Below, piece by piece: positions 1 through 8,070 of a stretch of DNA of 43,542 bases. This DNA comes from Chloroflexota bacterium (GTDB taxonomy: Bacteria; Chloroflexota; Anaerolineae; B4-G1; DUEL01). The translations under genes were made by a program, and so were the position numbers. Under the pieces are notes generated by a model that saw only the letters and a list, made by a program, of their open reading frames with translations, searched no databases and had not been told where the DNA came from. The stretch is taken from NCBI GenBank assembly GCA_011388675.1, contig DROW01000032.1, forward strand, positions 1 to 43,542, given 5' to 3'. The stretch's first letter is position 1, and the number at the start of each line of letters is the position of its first letter.

Positions 1-1787
1 CCGGCGTGCGCGGGGTGTTGAGCGGCCGGGTCCGCGTCCCCGAGGAGTGGGAGACGGCCATCGAGGCCGCCCTCGGCCCGCTGGCCCAGGCCCTGATCGT
101 GGAGGGCTGGGAGGCGGTCGACGAGGCCCGGAGGCGACTTCCCACGGACGAGCAGGCGGCTCTCCTGCCGCTGGAGGCCCTCCGCGCTCCCTCTCTCGAC
201 CTGCCGGAGGGGGTGGTGCGCGCCGCCGACGTGGTCTCCTGCGACGACACGTTGCGCTCGGCGGTCGAGGCCCTTCTGGGGTCCACCCTGCTCGTCGCCG
301 ATCTGGAGGCGGCCCGTGCCCTCCTCCCCCATCTTCCCCCCGGCACCCGCTGCGTCACCCGCGCGGGCGAGATCGTCACCGCCGAGGGGGCGGTCGTCCT
401 GGGCAAAGAGGGGAAGGGCGTGCTGGCCCAGGAGCGGGCCTGGAAGGCCCTGCCCGACAAACTCCGGGCGGCCCGTCAGCGGCGGGAGGAGCAGGAGAAG
501 GAAATCCGCAAGGTTCAGGAGAAGATCGAGGCCCTGCGAGCCGCCCTTCAGGAGGCCGAGCGGGACGTCCACGCCGTCACCCAGGCGGTTTCCCAGGCCG
601 AAGCCGGCCCGCTCGCCGAGGCGCGGACGGAACTGGCGGTGGCCCGACAGGCCCTGGAGAACCAGCGACTCCTCCTCCAGCGGGAACTCTCCATCCTGGA
701 ACGGCTCAAGGCCCAGGTCGCTGCCCAGGAAGAACGGACGCAGCGGCTGCGGCAGGAGTACGAGGCCGTCCAGCAGCGGTTGGTCCAACTGAAAGAGGAG
801 ACGGAAGCGTTCGAGCGGGAACGGGTCGAGGCCCGGTCCCGCATCGGGCCGGCGGAGGCAGAACTGAGCCGTCTGAACGAGGAGGAGGCCCGCCTGGCGA
901 AGGAGGAGCAACGACGCCGCCAGCGGGTGCACGGGGCGGAGACCCTCCTGAACGGCGCTCGACTGGAACTGTCCCGCCGTGAGGACGAACTGAACCGGCT
1001 GCAGGAGCGGATCCGAGAGGAACTGGGCCTGGTCGAACTGGAGGTGGCCGAGGAGGTCACCGCGCAGACCCCGCTACCTCTCCGCCCGCTGGTCTCCCCG
1101 CTGCCGGTGGTCGAGGTGCTGCCCGAGGGGTTGCAGGAGGAGATCCAGCGCCTGAAGGTCCGGCTCCACCGACTGGGCCCGGTCAACCCCAACGCGCCGC
1201 AGGAGTACGCGGAGACGATGGAGCGGTACCGCTTCCTTTCGGAGCAGGTCGCCGACCTGGAAGCCGCCTCCGCCCGGCTGCGGGAGGTCATCGACGACCT
1301 GGACCGGATGATGGAACAGGCGTTCCGGGAGACGTTCGACACCATTGCCGCCACTTTTGAGCGGACTTTCACCCGTCTCTTCAACGGCGGCACCGCCCGG
1401 CTGGAACTGACCGATCCGGACGACCTGATGACGACCGGGGTGGAGATCGTCGCCCGTCCGCCGGGAAAGCGGCTCCAGAGCCTGGCGCTGCTCTCCGGTG
1501 GGGAGCGGGCGCTGACCGCCGCCGCCCTTATCTTCGCCATCCTTCAGGTCCGTCCCACCCCCTTCTGCGTGTTGGACGAGGTGGATGCGATGCTGGACGA
1601 GGCCAACGTGGCCCGTTTCCGGTCGATGCTGGAGGAACTTTCCTCGCGGACTCAGTTCATCGTCATCACCCACAACCGGGGCACCGTCGAGGCGGCCGAC
1701 ACCGTCTACGGCATCTCGATGGGCTCCGACGGCGTCTCCCAGGTGGTCTCGCTGCGGCTGGAGGGCCGCGACGTGGAGGGGGAGTGA
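1..1787 (+). CDS. smc: Chromosome segregation ATPase SMC, C-terminal part (5' end outside window)
   Basis: SMC dimers form rings that compact and segregate the chromosome with ScpA and ScpB. The visible 594 residues begin inside the hinge domain (about residues 1-130, opening [16 protein letters not shown]), continue through a long charged coiled coil rich in E, R, Q and L (about 145-390), and end in the C-terminal half of the ABC ATPase head. That head carries the signature motif [14 protein letters not shown] and the Walker B stretch [19 protein letters not shown], followed by the switch His in VITHNRGT. The reading frame is open to the left edge, so the N-terminal Walker A half lies outside the window. 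The stop codon overlaps the next start (TGATG), so it is co-transcribed with the asparaginase gene. Identification is firm. Confidence 0.96.
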   Translation, partial: GVRGVLSGRVRVPEEWETAIEAALGPLAQALIVEGWEAVDEARRRLPTDEQAALLPLEALRAPSLDLPEGVVRAADVVSCDDTLRSAVEALLGSTLLVADLEAARALLPHLPPGTRCVTRAGEIVTAEGAVVLGKEGKGVLAQERAWKALPDKLRAARQRREEQEKEIRKVQEKIEALRAALQEAERDVHAVTQAVSQAEAGPLAEARTELAVARQALENQRLLLQRELSILERLKAQVAAQEERTQRLRQEYEAVQQRLVQLKEETEAFERERVEARSRIGPAEAELSRLNEEEARLAKEEQRRRQRVHGAETLLNGARLELSRREDELNRLQERIREELGLVELEVAEEVTAQTPLPLRPLVSPLPVVEVLPEGLQEEIQRLKVRLHRLGPVNPNAPQEYAETMERYRFLSEQVADLEAASARLREVIDDLDRMMEQAFRETFDTIAATFERTFTRLFNGGTARLELTDPDDLMTTGVEIVARPPGKRLQSLALLSGGERALTAAALIFAILQVRPTPFCVLDEVDAMLDEANVARFRSMLEELSSRTQFIVITHNRGTVEAADTVYGISMGSDGVSQVVSLRLEGRDVEGE

Positions 1788-2767
1788 TGGGGCGTGTGGC
1801 CGTGTTGACGACCGGAGGGACCGTGGCGATGCGGTACGACCCCGAGGCGGGCGGGCCCATCCCCCTGCTGAGCCCGGAGGAACTGACCGCCTCCCTGCCG
1901 CCGGGCGCGCCCGAACTGGCGCTGGAGGCGATCTGTAACCTGCCCAGTTCTCACTTCACCGTTGAGACGCTGTGGCGGATCCGGGAGCGGGCGGCCGCGT
2001 GGGCTGCGGACCCGGGGGTGGACGGGGTGGTGATCACCCACGGGACCGACACGCTGGAGGAGACGGCCTACCTGCTCGACCTGACGGTGCCGGGGGAGAC
2101 CCCCATCGTCGTCACCGGCGCGATGCGGTCCGCCTCCGACCCCGGCTACGACGGCCCGGCCAACCTGTGGGCGTCGATTCGGGTTGCTGCCAGCCCCCAG
2201 GCGCGCGGATTGGGGGCCCTCGTGGTGCTGAACGACGAGATCCACGCTGCCCGCTTCGTCACCAAGATGGACACCCTTTCCACCGCCACCTTCCAGTCGC
2301 CGGGGTGGGGTCCCCTGGGCCGCGTCGAGGGGGATCAGGTCTACATCCCCTGGCGGCTGGAGCGGGAGGTGATCCCCTGCCGTCGGCTGGAGGAGCGGGT
2401 CGCGCTGATCAAACTGGGGGTGGGGATGCCCCCCGACCCGCTGGAGGACGCGCTCCGTCGGGGCGTCCGCGGGGTGGTGCTGGAGGGGCTGGGCGGCGGG
2501 CGGATTCCCCCCTGGTGGCTCCCGACCATCGAGCGGGCTGTGGCGGAGGGGGTGATCGTGGTCGTCGCCAGCCGCTGCCCCGGTGGACGGGTGTGGGACG
2601 CCTACGGCTACAGGGGGGCTCATCGGACCTTGCGGGAGTTAGGTTGTCTGTTCTCCCCCCATCTCAACGGTCAGAAAGCCCGCGTTCGCCTGATGGTTGT
2701 CCTGGGAAGCGCCGACAGCCCAGAGGAGGTGGCGAGGCTGTGGAAGCGTCGAGCAGCGACCGAGTGA
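1787..2767 (+). CDS. ansA: L-asparaginase (AnsA/AnsB type)
   Basis: Predicted to hydrolyse L-asparagine to aspartate and ammonia. The 326-residue protein has both family signatures: the N-terminal nucleophile loop VLTTGGTVAM and the second catalytic loop THGTDTLEETAYLLD with its Thr-Asp pair. The length matches bacterial asparaginases. No signal peptide is visible, so it is probably cytosolic. I chose the ATG that overlaps the smc stop (TGATG); a GTG three bases earlier is the alternative. The stop overlaps the possible GTG start of rsfS. Related Glu-tRNA(Gln) amidotransferase GatD shares the fold, but no GatD N-terminal extension or GatE partner is present here. Confidence 0.9.
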   Translation: MGRVAVLTTGGTVAMRYDPEAGGPIPLLSPEELTASLPPGAPELALEAICNLPSSHFTVETLWRIRERAAAWAADPGVDGVVITHGTDTLEETAYLLDLTVPGETPIVVTGAMRSASDPGYDGPANLWASIRVAASPQARGLGALVVLNDEIHAARFVTKMDTLSTATFQSPGWGPLGRVEGDQVYIPWRLEREVIPCRRLEERVALIKLGVGMPPDPLEDALRRGVRGVVLEGLGGGRIPPWWLPTIERAVAEGVIVVVASRCPGGRVWDAYGYRGAHRTLRELGCLFSPHLNGQKARVRLMVVLGSADSPEEVARLWKRRAATE

Positions 2768-3126
2768 GGAGGAGCAAACTGGAACCGATTGACCTGGCAC
2801 GAAAGATCGTGGACGTGATCGTCGACAAGAAGGGGGAGGACATCGTCCTGCTGGACCTGCGTGACCTCTCCACTTTGACCGATTACTTCGTCATCTGCAG
2901 CGGGGCCAGCGAACGTCAGTTGGGCGCGCTGCTGGCCGCGGTGCGGGAGATGACCAAGAAGTCGCTGGGGGTCCTGCCTCTCAACATCGAGGGCGACCCG
3001 TCGGCGGGCTGGATCTTGATGGACTACGGCTCCGTCGTCGTCCATCTCTTCGCGCCCGAACTGCGGGTCTACTACGACCTGGAAGGATTGTGGCGGGATG
3101 GACGCATCGTGGTGCGCATTCAGTGA
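2764..3126 (+). CDS. rsfS: Ribosomal silencing factor RsfS (Iojap family)
   Basis: RsfS binds ribosomal protein L14 and blocks joining of the 30S and 50S subunits, damping translation in starvation. The 120-residue product fits the family and shows the conserved core LDLRDLSTLTDYFVICSGAS and the closing block WILMDYGSVVVHLFAPELR. The start is uncertain: GTG 2764 overlaps the asparaginase stop, but an AGGAGGAG Shine-Dalgarno at about 2767-2774 lies inside that reading and would suit a CTG at 2779 (LEPIDLARK). Both give the full domain. It follows smc and ansA without a gap, so it is probably the third gene of that operon. The usual partners nadD and obg are not in view. Confidence 0.92.
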   Translation: MRRSKLEPIDLARKIVDVIVDKKGEDIVLLDLRDLSTLTDYFVICSGASERQLGALLAAVREMTKKSLGVLPLNIEGDPSAGWILMDYGSVVVHLFAPELRVYYDLEGLWRDGRIVVRIQ

Positions 3127-3205
3127 TGGGCCGCCACGACGTCGCCGGGGAGGAAAGCCATTCCGCCAGCGGGCCGACCCCCGTGGTTTGTGGGAGGGAT
3201 GACTT

Positions 3206-4129
3206 ATGAGACCGGAATCGGACGGGCCGTCGGCTATTAACCGCGCGATTCCCGAGGCGCGGCCCCGCGCCCTGGTCTGGAAGGCACGGCAGTTCCTCGC
3301 CCTGACCAAGCCCCTGCAGACGATGCTCCTGCTGGTCACCGGCGTGTGTGCCTACGCCCTCACCCTGCCGGGAGCGGTCGACTGGGGGGAGTTGACCCTG
3401 GGCGGGCTGGCGTTATTGGGCTCCATCGCCGGGTGCACGGCGCTCAACATGGTGATCGATCGGGACATCGACGCCCGGATGGGCCGCACGGCCCGTCGTC
3501 CCATCCCCTCCCGGGCGGTCTCGCCTCGCGCGGCGACGGCCTTCGGGCTCTTCCTCGCCGTTCCCGCGCTGGCGCTGGCCTGGGTCCTCTACCCCCTGTT
3601 CGGGCTGCTGGTCAGCGCGGGCTTCGCGCTCGACCTGGCGGTCTACACCCTCTGGCTGAAGCGCCGCACCCCCCTTTCCATCCTCTTCGGAGGCATATCC
3701 GGTGGGATGCCAGCGATGGCCGGGCGGGCGCTGGCCCTGGGACGGGTGGACGCGGTCGGCGTGCTCCTCGCTGTTGGGGTCCTGTTGTGGATCCCCTCTC
3801 ACATCCTGACCCTGGCGACCCACTACGCCAAGGAGTACCGCCTGGCTGGGGTTCCGGTCTGGCCGAACGTCTACGGCCCCCGCGCGACCCGCAGGACGGT
3901 GGCTGTGGCTTCCCTGGGGGCGGCGGTGTCGCTGGGGACGGCCGGGTGGCTGCTGGGGATCCATCCGGTGGCGTTGGTCGCCCTCTTCGTGATGGGGCTT
4001 GGCCTTTCGGGGATGGCCCTGGCGGTCCTGATCCGCCCGTCCGAGCGGCTCAACTGGCGGCTGTTCAAGGCCGCGTCCATCTATATGCTTGGCTCCTTCG
4101 TCTGTCTGACCATCGGGGCTGTGATCTGA
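3206..4129 (+). CDS. ctaB: UbiA-family prenyltransferase, probable protoheme IX farnesyltransferase (heme O synthase)
   Basis: Integral membrane enzyme expected to transfer a farnesyl group to heme b, giving heme O for cytochrome oxidases. The 307-residue protein has about eight or nine hydrophobic segments. It shows the first Asp-rich motif NMVIDRDIDARMGRTARRP, where heme O synthases carry N(M)xYDRDIDxxMxRTxxRP, and a later block YAKEYRLAGVPVWP that matches the family's DYxxAGxPMLP region. The conserved PH of that region reads PSH here (WIPSHILTLATHYAKEY). A Shine-Dalgarno (GGGAGGGA) precedes the ATG. No oxidase genes are adjacent, so the substrate is assigned from family motifs only; another UbiA substrate is possible. 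A hairpin follows the gene. Confidence 0.82.
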   Translation: MRPESDGPSAINRAIPEARPRALVWKARQFLALTKPLQTMLLLVTGVCAYALTLPGAVDWGELTLGGLALLGSIAGCTALNMVIDRDIDARMGRTARRPIPSRAVSPRAATAFGLFLAVPALALAWVLYPLFGLLVSAGFALDLAVYTLWLKRRTPLSILFGGISGGMPAMAGRALALGRVDAVGVLLAVGVLLWIPSHILTLATHYAKEYRLAGVPVWPNVYGPRATRRTVAVASLGAAVSLGTAGWLLGIHPVALVALFVMGLGLSGMALAVLIRPSERLNWRLFKAASIYMLGSFVCLTIGAVI

Positions 4130-4140
4130 TCGAAGGGACT

Positions 4141-4186
4141 GGCCCGGCACCGACCGCAACCGCCGATGCCGGGCCGATCCTTTTCC
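4141..4186 (+). terminator. Probable Rho-independent terminator after ctaB
   Basis: Perfect 9-bp inverted repeat GGCCCGGCA (4141-4149) / TGCCGGGCC (4167-4175) with a 17-base loop, followed by GATCCTTTTCC with a short T run at 4181-4184. It lies between two convergent genes and could serve both, but the T-rich side favours the plus strand. Confidence 0.6.
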
Positions 4187-4210
4187 CCGCTCACCATTCG
4201 CGGATCGTTC

Positions 4211-5932
4211 TCACGGCGAACTCATCGGCAGCATGGGGAAGGAGTAGATCGTCGTCGTGCGCTCCTCTCCCTCCCCCTCGACGTAACCGAAGAGGACCTC
4301 TTCTCCGTCCGGGCATCCGACCGGCCCCCAGTAGGCGTCGGCATAGAAGGTCGCGCCCTCCGTCAGGCCCGGGGCGTACCACCATATTCCCGTGGACTCC
4401 TCGTCGTACATCTTGAAGAAAAGGGGCCAGCCTGTCCCCTCCGGCGGTTCTGCTCCCTCCGGCAAGATCCAGAGATCCGGCGGGAGCCCCCCATCTGGAT
4501 ACCAGGTGAGGTCCACGCTGGTCAACCCCTCCGTCCCGGTGATGATTCGGGGGATACCGCCGTCGTCGAGCGGGACGAGCCAGAGGCCTCCTCCACGGCC
4601 ATACTCCCCCTCCCCGTATCCCGCCACCGCTATGGTCGACCCGTCCGGGCTCCACGCTGGTTCTACCCACGAGAGGAAGGCTGTGTCGGTGATGACGGTC
4701 CGGGGGACACCATCCGGGGATACGATCCACAGTTCCGCCGCTTTGGAGTTCTCTTCGCTCCGGAAGTAAGCGATGGAGTCGCCGTCGGGGGACCACACCG
4801 GCTGGGCGAATTCCCCCTCCCCGGAGGTCAACTGGACCAGGTCGCTCCCGTCGGGTCGGGCCTTGAAGACGTGGCTTCTGGAGGGCGCGCCGACGAGGGC
4901 CTGGAAGAGCAACCACTCCCCGTCGGGGGACCAGTGGGGGGGGAAGTAGAAGGTGGCACCGGGAACGGTAAAGTAAGAAAGGAGCGAACCGTCCAGGCCC
5001 ACCACGCCGATCTCGTTGTCCGTGTTGTAGGCGATGCGGTCGCCTGAGGGATGGAAACTCATCCCCCACGCTTCCTCAGGCAAGATTCCCTCGACGAAGG
5101 TGTTGGCCTCCCGGTCGTAGATCATGTACCCCTTGGCCGTGTTCTCGCGGTAGTTGAAGTAAGTCAGATACCGACCGTCGGGTGAGCAGTGGGGGTGGCT
5201 GGCGTGGCCGGTCTGGGTGATCCACTCCGGCTCCCCGAACACCGGCAGCACGGGGTTCAAGTACGTATCGGCGGCCATTCCCCACCGGAGCTGCTCCGGG
5301 ATCGACATCGGCCCCGGGTCTCCCGGAGGCCCTCCCGGCGGGACTGCCACCTCTTGCCCCGCTTTCACCTCCACCTCTACACCGGCCGCGCTGACCGTGA
5401 CGGTCCCCTCCAGCACCGAGACCGTCGTCCCGCCGTCGGGCGTGGTACGGACGCTGAAGCGGGTCCCCCGCACCGAGGCCACCGCTGCGGGGGTCTCTAC
5501 CTCGAACGTCTCCCCCGGCCTCAGCCCTTCGACGTTGACCCACACCTGTCCCTCCTGCATCGTCAGTCGGACGGTGTCGGGGTCGGGCTGGGCGAAGGTG
5601 AAGATGGTGTTGGGGGCGACCCGCACCATCCCCTCCTCCAGGCCCACGCGGGCGGTGGAGGCCTCTTTGGCCCAGACCTCACCGCCGAGGTAGATGGTCA
5701 TATCCGCCACCGCCTCCACCCATTCCGCTTCGGGCAGCGCGTGGGCGTCCACCTCGTTGACCACGTCGACGACGGTAGCCGTCGGACCCTCTGGGGCGGG
5801 CGGCTCCGTCGGCAGCGGCGTCGCCGCCCCTGTCTGCTCGGTCGGCGGGGAAGTCGCTGGTCCCTCCTCGCCTCCGCAGCCTGCCAGCAAAGCCGCCAGC
5901 AGGACAATCATCATCACCCATCGTCCTTTCAT
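4211..5932 (-). CDS. FecR-domain lipoprotein with TolB-like beta-propeller
   Basis: The 573-residue protein starts with a lipoprotein signal (MKGRWVMMIVLLAALLAGC, lipid Cys at 19), then a Pro/Thr-rich linker. A FecR domain follows at about 68-190 with the signature TPAAVASVRGTRFSV. The C-terminal two thirds carries at least five WSPDG-type propeller blades (SPDGRYLTYF, SPDGEWLLFQ, SPDGDSIAYF, SPDGSTIAVA). It is probably anchored outside the membrane as a sensory or scaffold protein; no enzymatic residues are seen. FecR domains in Fec systems pair with FecI and FecA, which are absent. The adjacent partner is instead a CHASE2 cyclase on the same strand. The start was set by GGGAGGAAGAAG just upstream; a GTG/ATG further up is less likely. 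Function unknown. Confidence 0.85.
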   Translation of the reverse strand: MKGRWVMMIVLLAALLAGCGGEEGPATSPPTEQTGAATPLPTEPPAPEGPTATVVDVVNEVDAHALPEAEWVEAVADMTIYLGGEVWAKEASTARVGLEEGMVRVAPNTIFTFAQPDPDTVRLTMQEGQVWVNVEGLRPGETFEVETPAAVASVRGTRFSVRTTPDGGTTVSVLEGTVTVSAAGVEVEVKAGQEVAVPPGGPPGDPGPMSIPEQLRWGMAADTYLNPVLPVFGEPEWITQTGHASHPHCSPDGRYLTYFNYRENTAKGYMIYDREANTFVEGILPEEAWGMSFHPSGDRIAYNTDNEIGVVGLDGSLLSYFTVPGATFYFPPHWSPDGEWLLFQALVGAPSRSHVFKARPDGSDLVQLTSGEGEFAQPVWSPDGDSIAYFRSEENSKAAELWIVSPDGVPRTVITDTAFLSWVEPAWSPDGSTIAVAGYGEGEYGRGGGLWLVPLDDGGIPRIITGTEGLTSVDLTWYPDGGLPPDLWILPEGAEPPEGTGWPLFFKMYDEESTGIWWYAPGLTEGATFYADAYWGPVGCPDGEEVLFGYVEGEGEERTTTIYSFPMLPMSSP

Positions 5933-5969
5933 CTTCTTCCTCCCTCGGGTTTTGACGGGACTTATCGTT

Positions 5970-6032
5970 CTCACCACGGAGGCGCGGAGGACCCAGGGGA
6001 TGCTCTGTGTTCTCTACGTCTCGGTGGTGGGA
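5970..6032. repeat. Imperfect dyad repeat of the CCACAGAG type, copy 1
   Basis: Left arm begins ACCACGGAGGCGCGGAGGA (5973-5991); right arm ends TCTACGTCTCGGTGGTGGG (6013-6031). The arms are roughly inverse to each other and resemble the second copy at 17927-18002. The right arm overlaps the last five codons and TAG stop of the cyclase gene (PTTET). Confidence 0.7.
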
Positions 6033-7900
6033 GCCGAGATCTCGCCTCGTAGCCCCAACAGTCGCACCACTCGCAGCGGCTCCGACTTGCCACGCGCTGT
6101 GAAGGGCGGGATGGCCTCGTCTACTAATATAGTCTCCCGAACCTTGTCGTAGAGGTCGGCGCTGAGGAGAATGGTGACCTCCTCCGGCACCTCCCCGCCG
6201 GGCGGGCGGGGGATCTTCATCGCCACCTTACAGTGGGCCTCGATGCGGGCGGCGGTGTTCACCGGATCGCCGATGACGGAGTACTCCACCCGTCGCCCGC
6301 GCCCCACGATCGCGTCCACCACCGGCCCACAATGGACGCCGATCCCTATCCGCAGCGGGCGCTGGTCCCGCAGGGGCCAGACGATCTGCAGGGATCGGGT
6401 CGCCTGGGCCATCCGAACCGCGGCCCGCACCGCCCGCAGGGCGTAGTCGGGGAGCGGTTCCGGGAGGCCGAAGAGGACCATCAGGCCGTCCCCCACCACA
6501 TCGTAGATGACCCCTCCTTCGGCGAAGACTGCCTCCGTCATCGCGTCCAGGTAAGCGGTGAGGAAACGGACCATCTCCGCGATCCGTCCCTGGCGCATCA
6601 GCGTCTCGGTGGCGTTGGTGAAGCCGCGGATGTCGGCGAAGAGGACGGCGGCTTCCTTCTGTGGTCGGTCGGTATGGAGGAGGGCCTCCCAGTTGTCCAG
6701 CACGGCCCGGAGCCGCTCCGGGGACATCACCCCGGCGAACCGTCGTCGCAGCCGACGCCTCTCCCGCTCGACGAGGATCGTTCGCTGCGCTATGGCGGTC
6801 CCGCCCACCACCGCCGCTGTCGCTGCCGGCGCGACCAGCGGCAGGAGCAGGTCGGCCTGGGTGAACAAGAGACCTCCTGCCGCCAGGTAGAGGCCGATCC
6901 CTCCCGCCAGTGCCGCCATCCCCACCCCAGGCCGACGCAGGCCGGTCGCGACAAGGGCCAGCAGTCCAGCCACCGCCACGGCGACCGGGGGGAACCATTG
7001 GGGTGGACGGTGCAGCCAGTCCTTTGCCAGGAGCGTGTCCACGGCGTTGGCCTGGATCTCCACCCCCGGCATCCCGGTCGGTCCCGCGAAGGGGGCCGGA
7101 TGCCGGTCCTGCTCCAGCAGCGTCGTGTAGCCGATCAGGACGATGGTATCCCGGAAGACCTCCGGCGGCACCTCACCCGACCAGACCTGGTGCATCGGCA
7201 CGGTCTGAAAGGTCCCTTCCGGACCGCGGAAGTGGATCGGGAGGGTGCCGTCGCTTCCCAGGGCGGACCCAGGGACATCGATGGGGCCTCCGGCGTAGAG
7301 GGTGGCAATGACGAGGGAGAACGAGGGGTGGACTTGACCTCCCCAGGGGTGGAGGAGGAACGTCCGCCGAATGGAATCGTCGGCGTCGGTGGGAAGGTTG
7401 GTCAGGCCGACCCCGGCGGCGGCTTCGGAGAGGACAGGGATCGGGGGGCTGAGGGTGGTCGCCTCGTATCCTGCCGGAGCCACTCGGAGGAGGTGGCTTG
7501 CCAAGACGACGTTGCCTGCGGCAGCGAGGGCCTGGGCGAGTTTCTCGTCGCCCCCCTCGTCCCAACCGGGGGTATCGAAGACCACATCCACCCCGATGAG
7601 GCGCGGGTTCCCGGCGCTGATCCGCTCGATCAGTTCGGCCCAGCGGGCGCGGGGCCAGGTGCGGATGTTCTCCCCATGCAGATCGCCCATCATCTGGAAG
7701 GAGGCCTCGTCGAGGGCGACGATCACGATGGGGGAGCGGGGTTCCTCTTGACCGCGCAGTCGAAAGCGCAGGTCGATCGTCCACCCCTCGGCCCGGTCGG
7801 CCCAGGTGGGGACCAGCCATTGTAGGAGGACCGCCCCGACCAGCACGAGGGCGGGGATCGCCCATCGAAGGGCGCGGGCGGCCCAACGCTTGGATCCCAT
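6014..7900 (-). CDS. CHASE2-domain class III nucleotide cyclase
   Basis: Membrane sensor that should make a cyclic nucleotide in response to an external signal. Order in 628 residues: one N-terminal membrane segment (about 13-31), an extracytoplasmic CHASE2 domain (35-295), three membrane segments (304-372), a short basic linker, then a class III cyclase domain (415-590). Metal-binding Asp residues are present in FADIRGF (D423) and VVGDGLMVLFG (D471), and the transition-state Asn and Arg in GDPVNTAARIE (N548, R552). The two purine-selecting positions are unusual: D467 where adenylyl cyclases have Lys, and S541 where they have Asp. Adenylyl activity is therefore not assured. GGAGGGAAG precedes the ATG. 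It is followed on the same strand by the FecR lipoprotein gene. The last residues come from a dyad repeat. Confidence 0.92.
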   Translation of the reverse strand: MGSKRWAARALRWAIPALVLVGAVLLQWLVPTWADRAEGWTIDLRFRLRGQEEPRSPIVIVALDEASFQMMGDLHGENIRTWPRARWAELIERISAGNPRLIGVDVVFDTPGWDEGGDEKLAQALAAAGNVVLASHLLRVAPAGYEATTLSPPIPVLSEAAAGVGLTNLPTDADDSIRRTFLLHPWGGQVHPSFSLVIATLYAGGPIDVPGSALGSDGTLPIHFRGPEGTFQTVPMHQVWSGEVPPEVFRDTIVLIGYTTLLEQDRHPAPFAGPTGMPGVEIQANAVDTLLAKDWLHRPPQWFPPVAVAVAGLLALVATGLRRPGVGMAALAGGIGLYLAAGGLLFTQADLLLPLVAPAATAAVVGGTAIAQRTILVERERRRLRRRFAGVMSPERLRAVLDNWEALLHTDRPQKEAAVLFADIRGFTNATETLMRQGRIAEMVRFLTAYLDAMTEAVFAEGGVIYDVVGDGLMVLFGLPEPLPDYALRAVRAAVRMAQATRSLQIVWPLRDQRPLRIGIGVHCGPVVDAIVGRGRRVEYSVIGDPVNTAARIEAHCKVAMKIPRPPGGEVPEEVTILLSADLYDKVRETILVDEAIPPFTARGKSEPLRVVRLLGLRGEISAPTTET

Positions 7901-8052
7901 CTTCCCTCCGTAGGGTATTATGGCGTTGAGGAAAGAGAAACGGCGTGCCCGCGTGTACCGTCGGGTCGGAGGGCGGGGAGGAAAAGAGGTGTGTGGCGTC
8001 CTGAGGGCGGGTGGAAAACGATTGAGCGGTTCTAGGCGAAAGACCTCCGTCC

Positions 8053-8070
8053 CTGGGGCGAAAGCCCTAG
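8053..8070 (-). terminator. Short hairpin at the hdrA stop codon
   Basis: CTGGGGC / GCCCTAG with a GAAA (plus strand) or TTTC (minus strand) loop; a seven-pair stem including one wobble pair. It includes the TAG stop of the HdrA gene. No T run follows on the minus strand, so a terminator role is only suggested. Confidence 0.25.

Noticed and set aside
548-1540. Long open frame on the minus strand opposite smc
   Set aside because: Low-complexity Arg/Ser-rich translation, typical of antisense frames in GC-rich DNA; smc on the plus strand has clear motifs.
4166-5047. Long plus-strand open frame opposite the FecR lipoprotein gene
   Set aside because: No motifs; the minus strand carries a signal peptide, FecR signature and repeated SPDG blades.
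6233-7825. 530-codon plus-strand frame opposite the cyclase
   Set aside because: Gly/Arg/Asp-rich shadow of the cyclase; no Shine-Dalgarno site or family motif.
7911-7945. Promoter for the cyclase gene (CATAAT at 7922-7917, minus strand)
   Set aside because: No acceptable -35 at 16-18 bases distance.
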